Origin: a virus
Virus record (IMG/VR): IMGVR_UViG_3300023170_000178
Location: 1-23,390 of that record
Direction: 5' to 3' (one strand)
DNA: 23,390 nt
Shown: one piece after another, positions 1-7,459 of the stretch
Layout of the letters: each line of letters starts with the position of its first letter
How positions within the stretch are numbered: position 1 is the first letter of the stretch
Position numbers and translations under genes: made by a program
The notes under the pieces: generated by a model
Database searches by the model: none
What the model was told of the DNA's origin: nothing
The model's input: the letters and a program-made list of their open reading frames with translations, nothing else

Positions 1-328
1 ACACCTCCATGCACGCTTCCAGTTCAGGAAGAGAACAATAAGGAATGAATGCCATACCAGGACCACGACCCTGGATGGAATCGAGCATGATCTGATACTT
101 CAGGTTAGAAGTATAGATGTGCTTCTGTTCTGGACGAAGAGTCAGATAATCTGACCTGTCCTTCTGAAGGGAGACCTCTTCTGGTCTCCAGAAGTATCCC
201 AGTTGTTGTGTTGTGAGTTTCTCAAACACAGGATACTTGTAAGAATCATATCTCTGAACACCAAGAGGAGCACCAAAGAACATTGGTTGCTTCTTAGTGT
301 TCACTTCAGTGCTGTTAAAAACAGTCAT
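1..328 (-). CDS. nrdB: Ribonucleotide reductase beta subunit NrdB, N-terminal part (runs off left edge)
   Basis: The small subunit of class Ia ribonucleotide reductase houses the diiron-tyrosyl radical that NrdA uses to reduce ribonucleoside diphosphates. Only the first ~109 codons are here; the gene continues past position 1. The translation begins MTVFNSTEVNTKKQPMFFG and continues with GVQRYDSYKYPVFEKL, the usual beginning of T4-like cyanophage NrdB, and contains FWRPEEVSL, an NrdB signature (tryptophan-rich WxPEEvdL segment). The metal ligands lie outside the window. I chose ATG at 328 because the family similarity starts there. Its Shine-Dalgarno is poor: the only purine run, GAAAGG, sits almost against the ATG. 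It follows nrdA after a 43-nt gap with no clear promoter, so co-transcription with nrdA is likely. Confidence 0.93.
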   Translation of the reverse strand, partial: MTVFNSTEVNTKKQPMFFGAPLGVQRYDSYKYPVFEKLTTQQLGYFWRPEEVSLQKDRSDYLTLRPEQKHIYTSNLKYQIMLDSIQGRGPGMAFIPYCSLPELEACMEV

Positions 329-371
329 ACCTTTCACATTAACATTATTATTATCACCAATGGGTGAAACC

Positions 372-2681
372 TTAAATTGCACAGGATTCACAGACTTCCT
401 CCTCTGACTCTGATAGTTCTTTTACTAGATCTTCTAATTTTGATTTTGTATTTTCTTTTTCATCATCACTTCCATCATGTTTTGAATCATAAGTGTTGTG
501 ATAATAAGAAGTCTTCCATCCATACTTATAGGTGGTGAGGAAATCGTTTGCAATCACGGATGTTGGAACTTCACGATCGGGATAATCTTCCAAGTTGTAG
601 GACCAGTTGCCTGAGATGGCTTGGTCGAAGAACTTCTGCATTACGGCAACAACGTTAATGTAACCCTTGTTGCTTCCCATTTCCCAGAGCAGAGTGTAGT
701 GATTCTTCAGTGTGGAGTACGAAGGAACAATCTGCTTAAGAACCCCCTTCTTGCTCTTCTTAGCGGACAGGAATGCTCTAGGTGGTTCAATTCCGTTTGT
801 GGCATTTGACACAACGGAACTGCTCTCTGAAGGCATCTGTGCGGACAAAGTGCTGTGTCGGAGTCCTGATTCCAGGATAGATTTTCTAAGACCCTCCCAA
901 TCATAGTTCAGTGGAACGTTACTAATCTCGTCTACATCTTGTTTGTAGGTGTCAATGGGAAGAATCCCGTCTGAATATTTAGTCCTACCGAAGTACTCAC
1001 AGTGTCCTTTTTCCTTTGCCAATGTGTTGGAAGCCTTAAGAAGATAGAACTGGAATGCTTCGGACAGTTTGTGGGTTGCATCCCATGCTTCCTGTGAGTC
1101 ATAGGGTGCTTCCAACTTAGCAAGGTAATGTGCCAGACCAATGAATCCAACACCCAGAGATCGACGTGCCTTGGTGGCAATCTCTGCTGCCTTGACAGGG
1201 TAATCCTGATAATCAATCAGTTCCTCCAGACCCCTCACAGCAAGGTCACAGAGATCTTCCAGGTCATCCAGTTTGTTGATCTTACCAACATTGATGGCAG
1301 ACAGAATGCATAAAGCAATCTCACCTGTCAGATCATCAATGTGCTGCAGAGGATAAGTGGGAAGAGTGATCTCCTGACACAGGTTACTCATCTCCACCTT
1401 ATCTTTGAAGGAAGAGTGAGTGTTGCAGTGGTCGATGTTCATGATGTAAATTCGACCAGTCTCAGACCTCTCCTTCAGGAGATCCAGAATCAGTTCTTGA
1501 CCACCAATGGTTTTTCTAGGGATCGACGAATCTGCTTCGTACTTTCCATATAACTCATCAAACTTATCAGTACCGAAAGCGTCATAAAGCCCAGGAACAT
1601 CGTGAGGACTAAAGAGGCTAATGCTCTCATCTCTAATAAAGCGTTCATAAAACAGTTTGCTTATCTGAATTGAGTAATCAAGTTTGCGAACACGGTTATC
1701 CTCAGTTCCCTTATTGTTTTTCAGAACGAGGATGTCTTCTATTTCTTGGTGCCAGATGGGGAAGTGGACTGTCGCTGATCCACCTCGGATGCCATTCTGA
1801 GTGCAGCATCTGACAGTTGCCTCAAACTTTTTGAGAAACGGGACGACGCCTGTGTGCTGAACTTCTCCGCCTCTGATTTTAGCGTTGATGCCACGGATCC
1901 TGCCTGCGTTGATACCGATTCCCGCCCTTTGTGCAACGTATCGGCCAATCGCCATATCAGAGCTAAAGATAGAATCGAGGGTGTCATCAACATCAACAAG
2001 AACACAGCTAGCAAACTGTCGAAGTGGAGTTCTAACTCCCGCCATGATAGGTGTGGGAATGTTGATTTTGTGCTTGCTGATTGCGTCGTAGTATCGTCTG
2101 ACATAAGAGAGTCTCGTTTCCTTGGGATAATCTCTAAAGATAGTCAGAGCAATCATGATGTACATGAACTGGGGGGTCTCATAGACCTTGCCAGTGCTTC
2201 TATCCTGTACCAAATATTTATCTACAACCTGCCTGAGACCAGCGTAAGTAAACAGGAAATCACGACTATGGTCCACAAAAGATTCGACCTTTTCAATCTC
2301 CTCTTTCGAGTACTTGGTAAAAATGTCACGATCATAGTTGTCAGCGTATGCCTGTTCTGTGATATGGTCAATGAGTTTAGGAAGTTGTCTGGTGCGTCCA
2401 AACAGTTGCTTCCTCACGGAGAAGAGAAGGAGACGTGCAGCAACGAATTGATAGTTTGGATGGTCCAAGTCAATCAAGTCAGAAGCAGAACGAATCAAAA
2501 TCTCCTGGATCTCTGCTGTTGTGATGCCATCATAAAACTGAATTCCTGACTGCATCTCCACTTGCGATGCAGAGACACCTGCAAGACCCTCACACGCCTC
2601 TTGCACCATCAAATGCATCTTATCGAGGTCTAGTGATTCAACTCTCCCGTCTCTCTTCTTTACCTTCGTTCCGTTACTCAT
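372..2681 (-). CDS. nrdA: Ribonucleoside-diphosphate reductase alpha subunit NrdA (class Ia)
   Basis: This is the catalytic subunit that reduces NDPs to dNDPs for phage DNA synthesis. At 769 aa it is full length. An N-terminal ATP-cone is visible at about residues 5-90 (VKKRDGRVESLDLDKM). The redox cysteine pair is C226 (FASCVLVD) and C458 (EIALCILSA). The radical site is N433/C435/E437 in MSNLCQEI, preceded by NIDHCNTHSSF. The substrate phosphate loop is PSESSSVVSNATNG near 617-630, and the radical-transfer tyrosines are Y726/Y727 (TSYYHNTYD). The C-terminal CESC pair (C764/C767) is the thioredoxin or glutaredoxin re-reduction tail. All key residues are present, so it should be active. The ATG overlaps the end of the primase gene by 4 nt (ATGA), pointing to translational coupling. 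The gene sits directly upstream of nrdB. Confidence 0.98.
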   Translation of the reverse strand: MSNGTKVKKRDGRVESLDLDKMHLMVQEACEGLAGVSASQVEMQSGIQFYDGITTAEIQEILIRSASDLIDLDHPNYQFVAARLLLFSVRKQLFGRTRQLPKLIDHITEQAYADNYDRDIFTKYSKEEIEKVESFVDHSRDFLFTYAGLRQVVDKYLVQDRSTGKVYETPQFMYIMIALTIFRDYPKETRLSYVRRYYDAISKHKINIPTPIMAGVRTPLRQFASCVLVDVDDTLDSIFSSDMAIGRYVAQRAGIGINAGRIRGINAKIRGGEVQHTGVVPFLKKFEATVRCCTQNGIRGGSATVHFPIWHQEIEDILVLKNNKGTEDNRVRKLDYSIQISKLFYERFIRDESISLFSPHDVPGLYDAFGTDKFDELYGKYEADSSIPRKTIGGQELILDLLKERSETGRIYIMNIDHCNTHSSFKDKVEMSNLCQEITLPTYPLQHIDDLTGEIALCILSAINVGKINKLDDLEDLCDLAVRGLEELIDYQDYPVKAAEIATKARRSLGVGFIGLAHYLAKLEAPYDSQEAWDATHKLSEAFQFYLLKASNTLAKEKGHCEYFGRTKYSDGILPIDTYKQDVDEISNVPLNYDWEGLRKSILESGLRHSTLSAQMPSESSSVVSNATNGIEPPRAFLSAKKSKKGVLKQIVPSYSTLKNHYTLLWEMGSNKGYINVVAVMQKFFDQAISGNWSYNLEDYPDREVPTSVIANDFLTTYKYGWKTSYYHNTYDSKHDGSDDEKENTKSKLEDLVKELSESEEEVCESCAI

Positions 2682-3670
2682 ACTTTTTTCCAGGTGGTGA
2701 AATGTAGTTTAGCTTCTAAACCTTTGAATGTATTAGATTTTATCAAATCCTTGACATAATGACCAGCAAGGACCATATCATTTATGTCTTTTTCTTGGAC
2801 ACCTTGCGGCCAGATGACGACTTTGTGTCCTGATTCAATGTGTCGTTCAATTCGCTTGACAATTTCTTTATTGCGGGGCTCGTTATCGTAAACAAAAACG
2901 AGATCGCTTCCCTCAAGACAACCCACGTCACCGTCACTCCCACACAGAGCCACGCAATTGTCAACGAAAGTGCTGTCCAAGGGTCCTTCGACCACATAGA
3001 CAGGTAGTCCTGGGTCGATTGAGTCAAGTCCGTAAATCTTTGGTTGTTCATCATCGATCATTACAGTGATGTATTTAATGGGGTTCGAAGAGAGTGCTCT
3101 TCCTTGAATCCCGATAAGTTCTCCATCCCTAACAAGAGGGATGACAATCCTCTCCTCACCATAATTGGCATTCTCAAAAGTGCCTGGTCTTATGGTGTTG
3201 GCAAACTCTTTGAAATTCTCAGTGTAATAAAAGACACCATCAAAGATCGCTCGCCCGTGAAGGTAGATCTTTGATACATTAACATCAAAGGCATTGGGTA
3301 AGTCAACCTTGACACGTTTCTTAAAGGTTGGTTTGGACTCCATTGCCTTCTCAACGATGCTCTCTGGTGTCCCGTGGACAAAGTTCCTGCCACTGTGACC
3401 CTCTTTGAACTTCTCAAAGATGTATTCTTTGTGCATCACTGGGTCCAAGTCCTTCAAGAAACTGTTGAAGGAGACATTGAGACCACAGTTATGGCATTTG
3501 AAATTAGTGTTAGTTTTGATGCGGTAAAGATATCCACGCGCCTTGCTCTTGTTCTTCTGTGAGTCACCACAGTAAGGACACCGAAAATTATACAGATGGG
3601 GTTTGACCCTCTTGAATCTTTGGAGTCTGGATGATATCAGGTTGATGAATTTGATATCAATGAAATCCAT
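2678..3670 (-). CDS. gp61: DNA primase, T4 gp61-type (CHC2 zinc finger plus TOPRIM)
   Basis: The primase of the T4-type primosome makes RNA primers for the lagging strand together with helicase gp41. The protein is 330 aa, close to T4 gp61. The N-terminal zinc-binding domain is clear: CPYC at residues 31-34 and CHNC at 59-62, with the basic GYLYRIKTNTNFK segment between them. The TOPRIM core appears as VYVVEGPLDSTF (glutamate at about 228) followed by LVFVYDNEPRNKE (aspartate at about 262). A downstream DINDMVL segment also fits phage primases. It ends in a 4-nt overlap with nrdA. The helicase gene is about 12 kb away rather than adjacent, because the late-type block lies between them. Confidence 0.93.
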   Translation of the reverse strand: MDFIDIKFINLISSRLQRFKRVKPHLYNFRCPYCGDSQKNKSKARGYLYRIKTNTNFKCHNCGLNVSFNSFLKDLDPVMHKEYIFEKFKEGHSGRNFVHGTPESIVEKAMESKPTFKKRVKVDLPNAFDVNVSKIYLHGRAIFDGVFYYTENFKEFANTIRPGTFENANYGEERIVIPLVRDGELIGIQGRALSSNPIKYITVMIDDEQPKIYGLDSIDPGLPVYVVEGPLDSTFVDNCVALCGSDGDVGCLEGSDLVFVYDNEPRNKEIVKRIERHIESGHKVVIWPQGVQEKDINDMVLAGHYVKDLIKSNTFKGLEAKLHFTTWKKV

Positions 3671-3680
3671 GCCAAAGAGA

Positions 3681-4070
3681 CTAACGCTCTTGGATTATAA
3701 CAGGTTGTGGTGCTAAGGGAAAGTTAATAATGCCAGCTCTTAATAAAAGACCTGTTAGGTTGAGGGCAACAGTTGCCGCAGCGAAACCTCCCAGGACTCT
3801 CCAGACCTTTTGTTCTAGTTTTCGTATTCTTGCAAACAGACTGTCATTACTGCGGTCCACTTTATCACTGAGTTTGTCAACCTTTGCAAATAATACAGTG
3901 TCGATCTCTTCTTGCTTTGATATGCGCTCTTCATGGACAGCGAGCATTCTGCTAACTGTTGTATTTACCTCACTTAATTTTTCAATCGCGTGATCAATTT
4001 TATACACGATTGGTTTCAAATCTTCGAGTTTTTGTTCTAGGATTGCGATCCTAACTTGTTCCTCTGCCAT
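3681..4070 (-). CDS. Coiled-coil protein with one C-terminal membrane segment, unknown function
   Basis: I do not recognise a named family with certainty. Residues 1-90 are a nearly continuous heptad-like helix (VRIAILEQKLEDLK, VDKLSDKVDRSNDSLFARI, KLEQKVWRVL). One hydrophobic span follows at about 93-115 (LGGFAAATVALNLTGLLL), then a short proline-containing tail. This coiled-coil plus single C-terminal helix layout resembles XhlA-type phage proteins associated with lysis, and also some virion tail-anchored proteins, but layout alone does not decide. The start overlaps the end of the upstream gene by 20 nt, and the stop lies 10 nt before the primase start, so it belongs to the same transcript. 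Function is unassigned. Confidence 0.8.
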   Translation of the reverse strand: MAEEQVRIAILEQKLEDLKPIVYKIDHAIEKLSEVNTTVSRMLAVHEERISKQEEIDTVLFAKVDKLSDKVDRSNDSLFARIRKLEQKVWRVLGGFAAATVALNLTGLLLRAGIINFPLAPQPVIIQER

Positions 4071-4365
4071 TGAAGGGAGTGAAATAAGGATTGTAGTTTA
4101 ATGCTTTTTTCCTTGCCTTTCTGTCTTCTCTCTTCTTCTTTCTGTCCATCAAATCTTTGATCGCTTTCTTCACATACTTATTGCGACCATCCAATCTCAT
4201 AACGGGGTCGAAACCAGCAGTAGGACCAGCAGCATTGGAGGAACCAGAAAATCCCCCAGATCCCCCAGGAGGATTTGCCACCATGCCTTCCTCTGAGACG
4301 CTAAATTCATTATACATTGCAGAACGAAATGCATTGATAACTCTATCGATCTTGTCTTTATCCAT
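4051..4365 (-). CDS. Small Gly/Ser-linker basic protein, unknown function
   Basis: This 104-aa protein is unrecognised. It has three visible parts: an N-terminal helix (MDKDKIDRVINAFRSAMYNEF), a flexible proline/glycine/serine-rich stretch at about 30-50 (PPGGSGGFSGSSNAAGP) leading into AGFDPVM, and a strongly basic C-terminal helix (KKAIKDLMDRKKKREDRKA). The Gly-rich run ending in AGFDPVM is a pattern I associate, from memory, with small cyanophage proteins of unknown role. The basic tail could bind nucleic acid or sit inside the capsid. It overlaps both neighbours, 20 nt downstream and 8 nt upstream, so expression is probably coupled. No signal peptide or membrane segment is visible. Confidence 0.8.
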   Translation of the reverse strand: MDKDKIDRVINAFRSAMYNEFSVSEEGMVANPPGGSGGFSGSSNAAGPTAGFDPVMRLDGRNKYVKKAIKDLMDRKKKREDRKARKKALNYNPYFTPFNGRGTS

Positions 4366-4738
4366 GGCTAATCTTTTGTAGTTCAGACAAACAAGTTTGG
4401 TCTAACTCAATATCATGAATTGGAGTGTGTGGAAACTCTGGAAGTCTATCTAAGAAGACAATGAAAGTTTTAGTCACGGACCAGAGATTTCTCTCAATCT
4501 TGTAAAACAACATTGGGGTCGCTGCTTCACCAAAGATGTTATAAAGAATGATGAAATGATTAATCAACAGGTGGACCCGAAGGTCCCCTGTGCTTTTATA
4601 TCTTTTGAGCAAACGCTTGATGTAACGAAAATGATTCAGATCTTTTTCAAAATCTTCTTTCGTTACTGCTGCTGGATTCTCATAATTTTTAATAGCAAAG
4701 AGGAGAAAGTTCTCCTCGTTCAATTCACTAAAGATCAT
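4358..4738 (-). CDS. Conserved-looking phage protein of unknown function, helical
   Basis: This 126-aa soluble protein is predicted mostly helical. It begins MIFSELNEENFLLFAIKNYE, with a central basic patch (HFRYIKRLLKRYKSTGDLR) and a hydrophobic, histidine-containing segment VHLLINHFIILYNIFGEAA. The layout resembles a small protein family seen in several phage groups, recalled from memory and not checked. No catalytic motif is evident. It starts 5 nt after the preceding gene ends and overlaps the next start by 8 nt. It is therefore probably transcribed with the probable virion protein upstream and the small genes leading to primase. Confidence 0.8.
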   Translation of the reverse strand: MIFSELNEENFLLFAIKNYENPAAVTKEDFEKDLNHFRYIKRLLKRYKSTGDLRVHLLINHFIILYNIFGEAATPMLFYKIERNLWSVTKTFIVFLDRLPEFPHTPIHDIELDQTCLSELQKISHG

Positions 4739-4743
4739 TTAGA

Positions 4744-5274
4744 TCATCCTTCAGCAGTTGGATAAGGGATGTTACCTGTGGTGATACCAGACATCGCAAC
4801 AAGAACTTCTCTCTTGACTCTCAGGTTGCCGTGGTTGTCAACATAAGTTGTGATTCCAACCCAACCAGCATCAATCTTCTCATAACCAGCGGGGCCACCG
4901 ATAGCAGTGTCAGCATCCGAAACACCGTAGATGATTTTATCATCAGTGCCAGAGGAAGACTCACTGTAGGTGACATCCTTAACACTCGAAACAGGAAGTT
5001 CGGAGATGTAGAAATCAGCTCCAGCGATTGCTGCTCCGCTGAGACCTGCGGTAGAACCGATGGTCAGTGATTGAGTACCAGCGATGCTGACAATTACAGC
5101 GTCACCATAATAAGTCGAACCACCACCACGGGTTCCAAATCTAATTACATCACCAGTTTTAGCAGCGCCAACCTGGCCGAAAGTTGTGCCAGTTCCTGTT
5201 ACAGCACCAGTGCTGTAGTTCAGGGAAACGGTACCACCAGAACCAACTGCGTCGTTATTGCCCCAAAGTGCCAT
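4744..5274 (-). CDS. Probable virion surface or decoration protein, beta-rich, Gly/Thr/Ser-rich
   Basis: The protein is 176 aa and starts MALWGNNDAVGSGGTVSLNY, a beginning I associate with a cyanophage virion structural protein family. Composition is rich in Gly, Thr, Ser and Ala with alternating hydrophobic residues (GAVTGTGTTFGQVGAA, DAVIVSIAGTQSLTIGS), which fits a beta-sandwich or fibre-like fold exposed on a capsid. There are no cysteines, no catalytic motif and no signal peptide. It has its own T4-like late promoter (TATAAATA at 5318-5311) about 37 nt upstream and is shielded from upstream transcription by a terminator. That suggests high late expression, as for an abundant structural protein. 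The decoration role is inference; the late expression signal is seen directly. Confidence 0.8.
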   Translation of the reverse strand: MALWGNNDAVGSGGTVSLNYSTGAVTGTGTTFGQVGAAKTGDVIRFGTRGGGSTYYGDAVIVSIAGTQSLTIGSTAGLSGAAIAGADFYISELPVSSVKDVTYSESSSGTDDKIIYGVSDADTAIGGPAGYEKIDAGWVGITTYVDNHGNLRVKREVLVAMSGITTGNIPYPTAEG

Positions 5275-5310
5275 GTCTTTGCCCTTAGATAAAATTGCTA
5301 TGCTAAAAGA

Positions 5311-5318
5311 TATTTATA
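5311..5318 (-). promoter_or_regulatory. T4-like late promoter for the 176-aa virion protein
   Basis: Read on the minus strand this is TATAAATA, an exact match to the T4 late promoter core recognised by gp55-type late sigma factors. It lies about 37 nt upstream of the ATG at 5274 and directly after a terminator hairpin, so it would restart transcription for the structural gene. Confidence 0.75.
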
Positions 5319-5344
5319 AAAGCAGGAAACCGAAGCTTCCTGCT
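5316..5344 (-). terminator. Intrinsic terminator after the 67-aa gene
   Basis: On the minus strand the RNA reads AGCAGGAAGC, loop UUCG, then GUUUCCUGCU followed by UUUAU. This is a stem of about 10 pairs (one G-U) capped by a stable C(UUCG)G tetraloop, with a short U-run. The U-run overlaps the late promoter core. It sits just past the stop codon at 5351 and would end transcripts from upstream genes. Confidence 0.8.
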
Positions 5345-5350
5345 CTTACA

Positions 5351-5554
5351 TCATTCGCCGTCTCTGTTTCTGATTGCCTTATCAACAGCAGCAAGCAGTT
5401 GATCGTCCATGTCGGTCTTAGTAAGTTTTACTGCCTTACTAAGAATAACCAGACAAACGTCAATCAGTTTTTCACCAAGTTCTTCGTTGTCGGGAATCTT
5501 GGAAACAGAATCAGAAATGATTTTTGATGCCAATGGAAGAAGGAATGAGAGCAT
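5351..5554 (-). CDS. Small hydrophobic-N-terminus protein, unknown function
   Basis: This 67-aa protein begins with a hydrophobic stretch (MLSFLLPLASKIISDSV) and has a second hydrophobic helix (LIDVCLVILSKAVKL), followed by an acidic/polar tail (TKTDMDDQLLAAVDKAI). The small size and hydrophobic start allow a membrane-associated or holin-like role, but the second half looks like a soluble amphipathic helix and I cannot assign it. It has its own late-type promoter, CTAAATA, 22 nt upstream of the ATG, and an intrinsic terminator right after its stop codon. It could therefore be a monocistronic late transcript unless read from upstream as well. Confidence 0.75.
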   Translation of the reverse strand: MLSFLLPLASKIISDSVSKIPDNEELGEKLIDVCLVILSKAVKLTKTDMDDQLLAAVDKAIRNRDGE

Positions 5555-5575
5555 AATTAGATCCTCAATGCACTT

Positions 5576-5582
5576 TATTTAG
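5576..5582 (-). promoter_or_regulatory. Late-type promoter CTAAATA for the 67-aa gene
   Basis: The minus strand reads CTAAATA about 22 nt upstream of the ATG at 5554. CTAAATA is a variant of the T4 late core reported for cyanomyoviruses, recalled from memory. It lies in the 30-nt gap between two genes, which strengthens the call over chance. Confidence 0.55.
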
Positions 5583-5584
5583 AG

Positions 5585-5809
5585 TCAATCGAGGTTAGAA
5601 ACGTATTTCTTCTGAACAGGATCCCACTTCTTGACTTCGCCTTTACGAAGTCTGGACTGAGCATTCTTGGTGTCGTCCATATGGTCCTTCCAAGACTTAC
5701 CATACTTCATGCGTGCCTTACGCTCTTTGTCAGCCTTGTCATGCTCTGCGTCCTGTCTTTCTTCTTTGCTGCCGTAATAACCAGCAAAGGGAGCTTCGTG
5801 AAGTGACAT
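5585..5809 (-). CDS. Small highly charged protein, unknown function
   Basis: This 74-aa, lysine- and aspartate-rich protein starts MSLHEAPFAGYYGSKEER, followed by a long charged helix (HDKADKERKARMKYGKSW) and the C-terminal WDPVQKKYVSNLD. No known motif is visible. Its start codon shares one base with the stop of the 548-aa protein (TGATG), so it is probably translated by re-initiation from the same late mRNA. The charge pattern resembles the C-terminal parts of its upstream neighbour. A small virion or head protein is possible, but nothing in the sequence proves it. Confidence 0.75.
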   Translation of the reverse strand: MSLHEAPFAGYYGSKEERQDAEHDKADKERKARMKYGKSWKDHMDDTKNAQSRLRKGEVKKWDPVQKKYVSNLD

Positions 5810-7455
5810 CAGTCTCTGGGTGAATCGTACTTCGCTCTTGCTTGTGTTTCCTTCTTCTCTTTGGAAGTCAGTCCGTACTTCGCTGCACGTTGTGCCTGGG
5901 CACCTCTGCGACGAGCTGCTGCCTGTCCTTCGGTTTCCTTAGCACCACGAACCTTTTTGGGTTGTCTGGAACCAGGGTTTTCTTGACGGAACTTCTTAAT
6001 CAGACCAAACGCTCTGCCTGTCTTCTCATAACTGGAAATTTTCTTACCCTCTGCTTCCTTAGCAGGGTCTCTTGCTTCTTTGACTGACTTCGCCTTAGCA
6101 ACGGAAGACTTCTTGCGAGGACCGTCGGTGTAGTAAGTCTTACCAACCTCTGCCTTATCGACAACCTCACCAGTTTCAACATCGCGGTGCTTGAGACCTT
6201 CTTTCACTTGGGGTCCACGTTCGGCTTCCAGTTTAGCAGCAACTGCCATCTGACGACGCTTCTCTTTTGACTTTCCTTTGAACTGAGGAGCATCAGACTT
6301 GTAGAAGTCCTTTACCACATCACCCATGTCTGCTTTCTTTAGATTGAGTTTCTCATCAACCTGCTCAACATCCTCACCAATCTTCTCTTTGCGACCAACA
6401 CCCTTGCCTCTGTAAGTGGTTTCTCCGCTCTTTCTCTCTGACTCATAACCAGACTTAGCAAGACCCTTGACTCTTGCAACTGCGCTAGAGACTTTCTTTG
6501 CTGCTCTTCCAGGTGCAGACTTCACAGCGTCAGCGGTGTTTGCTGCTCTTGCAGCGGCACGGCCAGCACCAACGATTGCTTTCTTAGCAGCGGACTTCAG
6601 TCTGTCCTTAATTGAACCCTGCGTTTTCTTCTTCGCTGTAAATTGAGTTGTCTTTACATTAGCAGAATTTGACTTAGAAGTTTCAGTTGCTGAATCATAA
6701 TAACCCTCATCCAGAGTGGTCAGTGCTGACTCGATTCCAAACTCAACTTCATCCTCAGAGAAACCTTCTTTAAGCAGTTCCTCATAAACACTCCCAAGAA
6801 TGTAATCAAACTCATCATCATACTCCATCATCTCAAGGATGGTTCCACCCAGTGCCTCAATTGCCTCACTCACTCCCATTGGTGGGTTGATGATAACTTT
6901 GTTCTTGACTTTCTTGTCTTTGATTTCGACCTTCATCTCAGAATCCTTCTGTGCCTGAGAAGAAGGAGTGTCATAAGGGTTATCGATTACTTCAATCAGA
7001 TCAGTTCTCCAATTAGAAAAACCCTCCTGGACACCAGCACGTTGTGGTTTGATCTTTGACTTTCTCTTCTTGAAAGAATCCATGTCTACTGTGGTTCTGA
7101 TGGTTCTTGCCTGAGTTTCCAGTTTCTCTCTCTTAGAAGGATTCTCTTCCTTGGAAGCAGCGTAATCCTTATTGGATGCCTGGGAAAGCATACGTCCAAT
7201 GTGGATTGGTTTCTTATCTTCTTCTACTTTCTTTCTTCCTGGGAGATCACGAAGTTTCTTTCCAGAATACTTTTCCTTTGCCTTCTCTTGCCCAACTTGC
7301 ATCTTATTCTTTGGACCCTCATGGTCACAACCACAAGACTCATCCAAAGTGCCCTCTAGGCACTGGCATGGATCAAAACCACACACAGGACAAACAGTTT
7401 CTTCTGCAATGCTTGCCATGTAAACTGCAGACAAGTCGTTCAAGTGTTTAGACAT
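5809..7455 (-). CDS. Probable internal head or virion protein with Cys cluster and basic repeats
   Basis: This 548-aa, lysine-rich, low-complexity protein has the general layout of cyanophage virion proteins of unknown function. The N-terminus is an amphipathic helix (HLNDLSAVYMASIAE) ending in I16-A17-E18, which resembles a T4 gp21 prohead protease site. Directly after it comes a cysteine cluster (C22, C25, C30, C32, C41, C43, then H45) that could bind metal. A GFSNWRTDL...KNKVIINP segment lies at about 144-190. An acidic helical region follows at about 195-250, then an Ala/Lys/Arg-rich, histone-H1-like region at about 280-340. The remainder to the C-terminus is highly basic. Such composition suits DNA contact inside the capsid. 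A late promoter lies 35 nt upstream, inside the end of the preceding gene. No enzyme domain is visible. Confidence 0.82.
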   Translation of the reverse strand: MSKHLNDLSAVYMASIAEETVCPVCGFDPCQCLEGTLDESCGCDHEGPKNKMQVGQEKAKEKYSGKKLRDLPGRKKVEEDKKPIHIGRMLSQASNKDYAASKEENPSKREKLETQARTIRTTVDMDSFKKRKSKIKPQRAGVQEGFSNWRTDLIEVIDNPYDTPSSQAQKDSEMKVEIKDKKVKNKVIINPPMGVSEAIEALGGTILEMMEYDDEFDYILGSVYEELLKEGFSEDEVEFGIESALTTLDEGYYDSATETSKSNSANVKTTQFTAKKKTQGSIKDRLKSAAKKAIVGAGRAAARAANTADAVKSAPGRAAKKVSSAVARVKGLAKSGYESERKSGETTYRGKGVGRKEKIGEDVEQVDEKLNLKKADMGDVVKDFYKSDAPQFKGKSKEKRRQMAVAAKLEAERGPQVKEGLKHRDVETGEVVDKAEVGKTYYTDGPRKKSSVAKAKSVKEARDPAKEAEGKKISSYEKTGRAFGLIKKFRQENPGSRQPKKVRGAKETEGQAAARRRGAQAQRAAKYGLTSKEKKETQARAKYDSPRD

Positions 7456-7459
7456 TTCT

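Noticed and set aside
335-371. Small inverted repeat TCACC/GGTGA in the nrdA-nrdB gap
   Set aside because: Five base pairs with a 4-nt loop and no U-run; expected by chance in this much sequence.
2215-2221. ATAAATA late-promoter-like box on the minus strand inside nrdA
   Set aside because: More than 1.8 kb before the next gene start and in the middle of a coding region; likely chance.
1854-2549. 231-codon plus-strand open frame
   Set aside because: Fully inside nrdA on the other strand; no motif. The long length follows from codon usage of nrdA.
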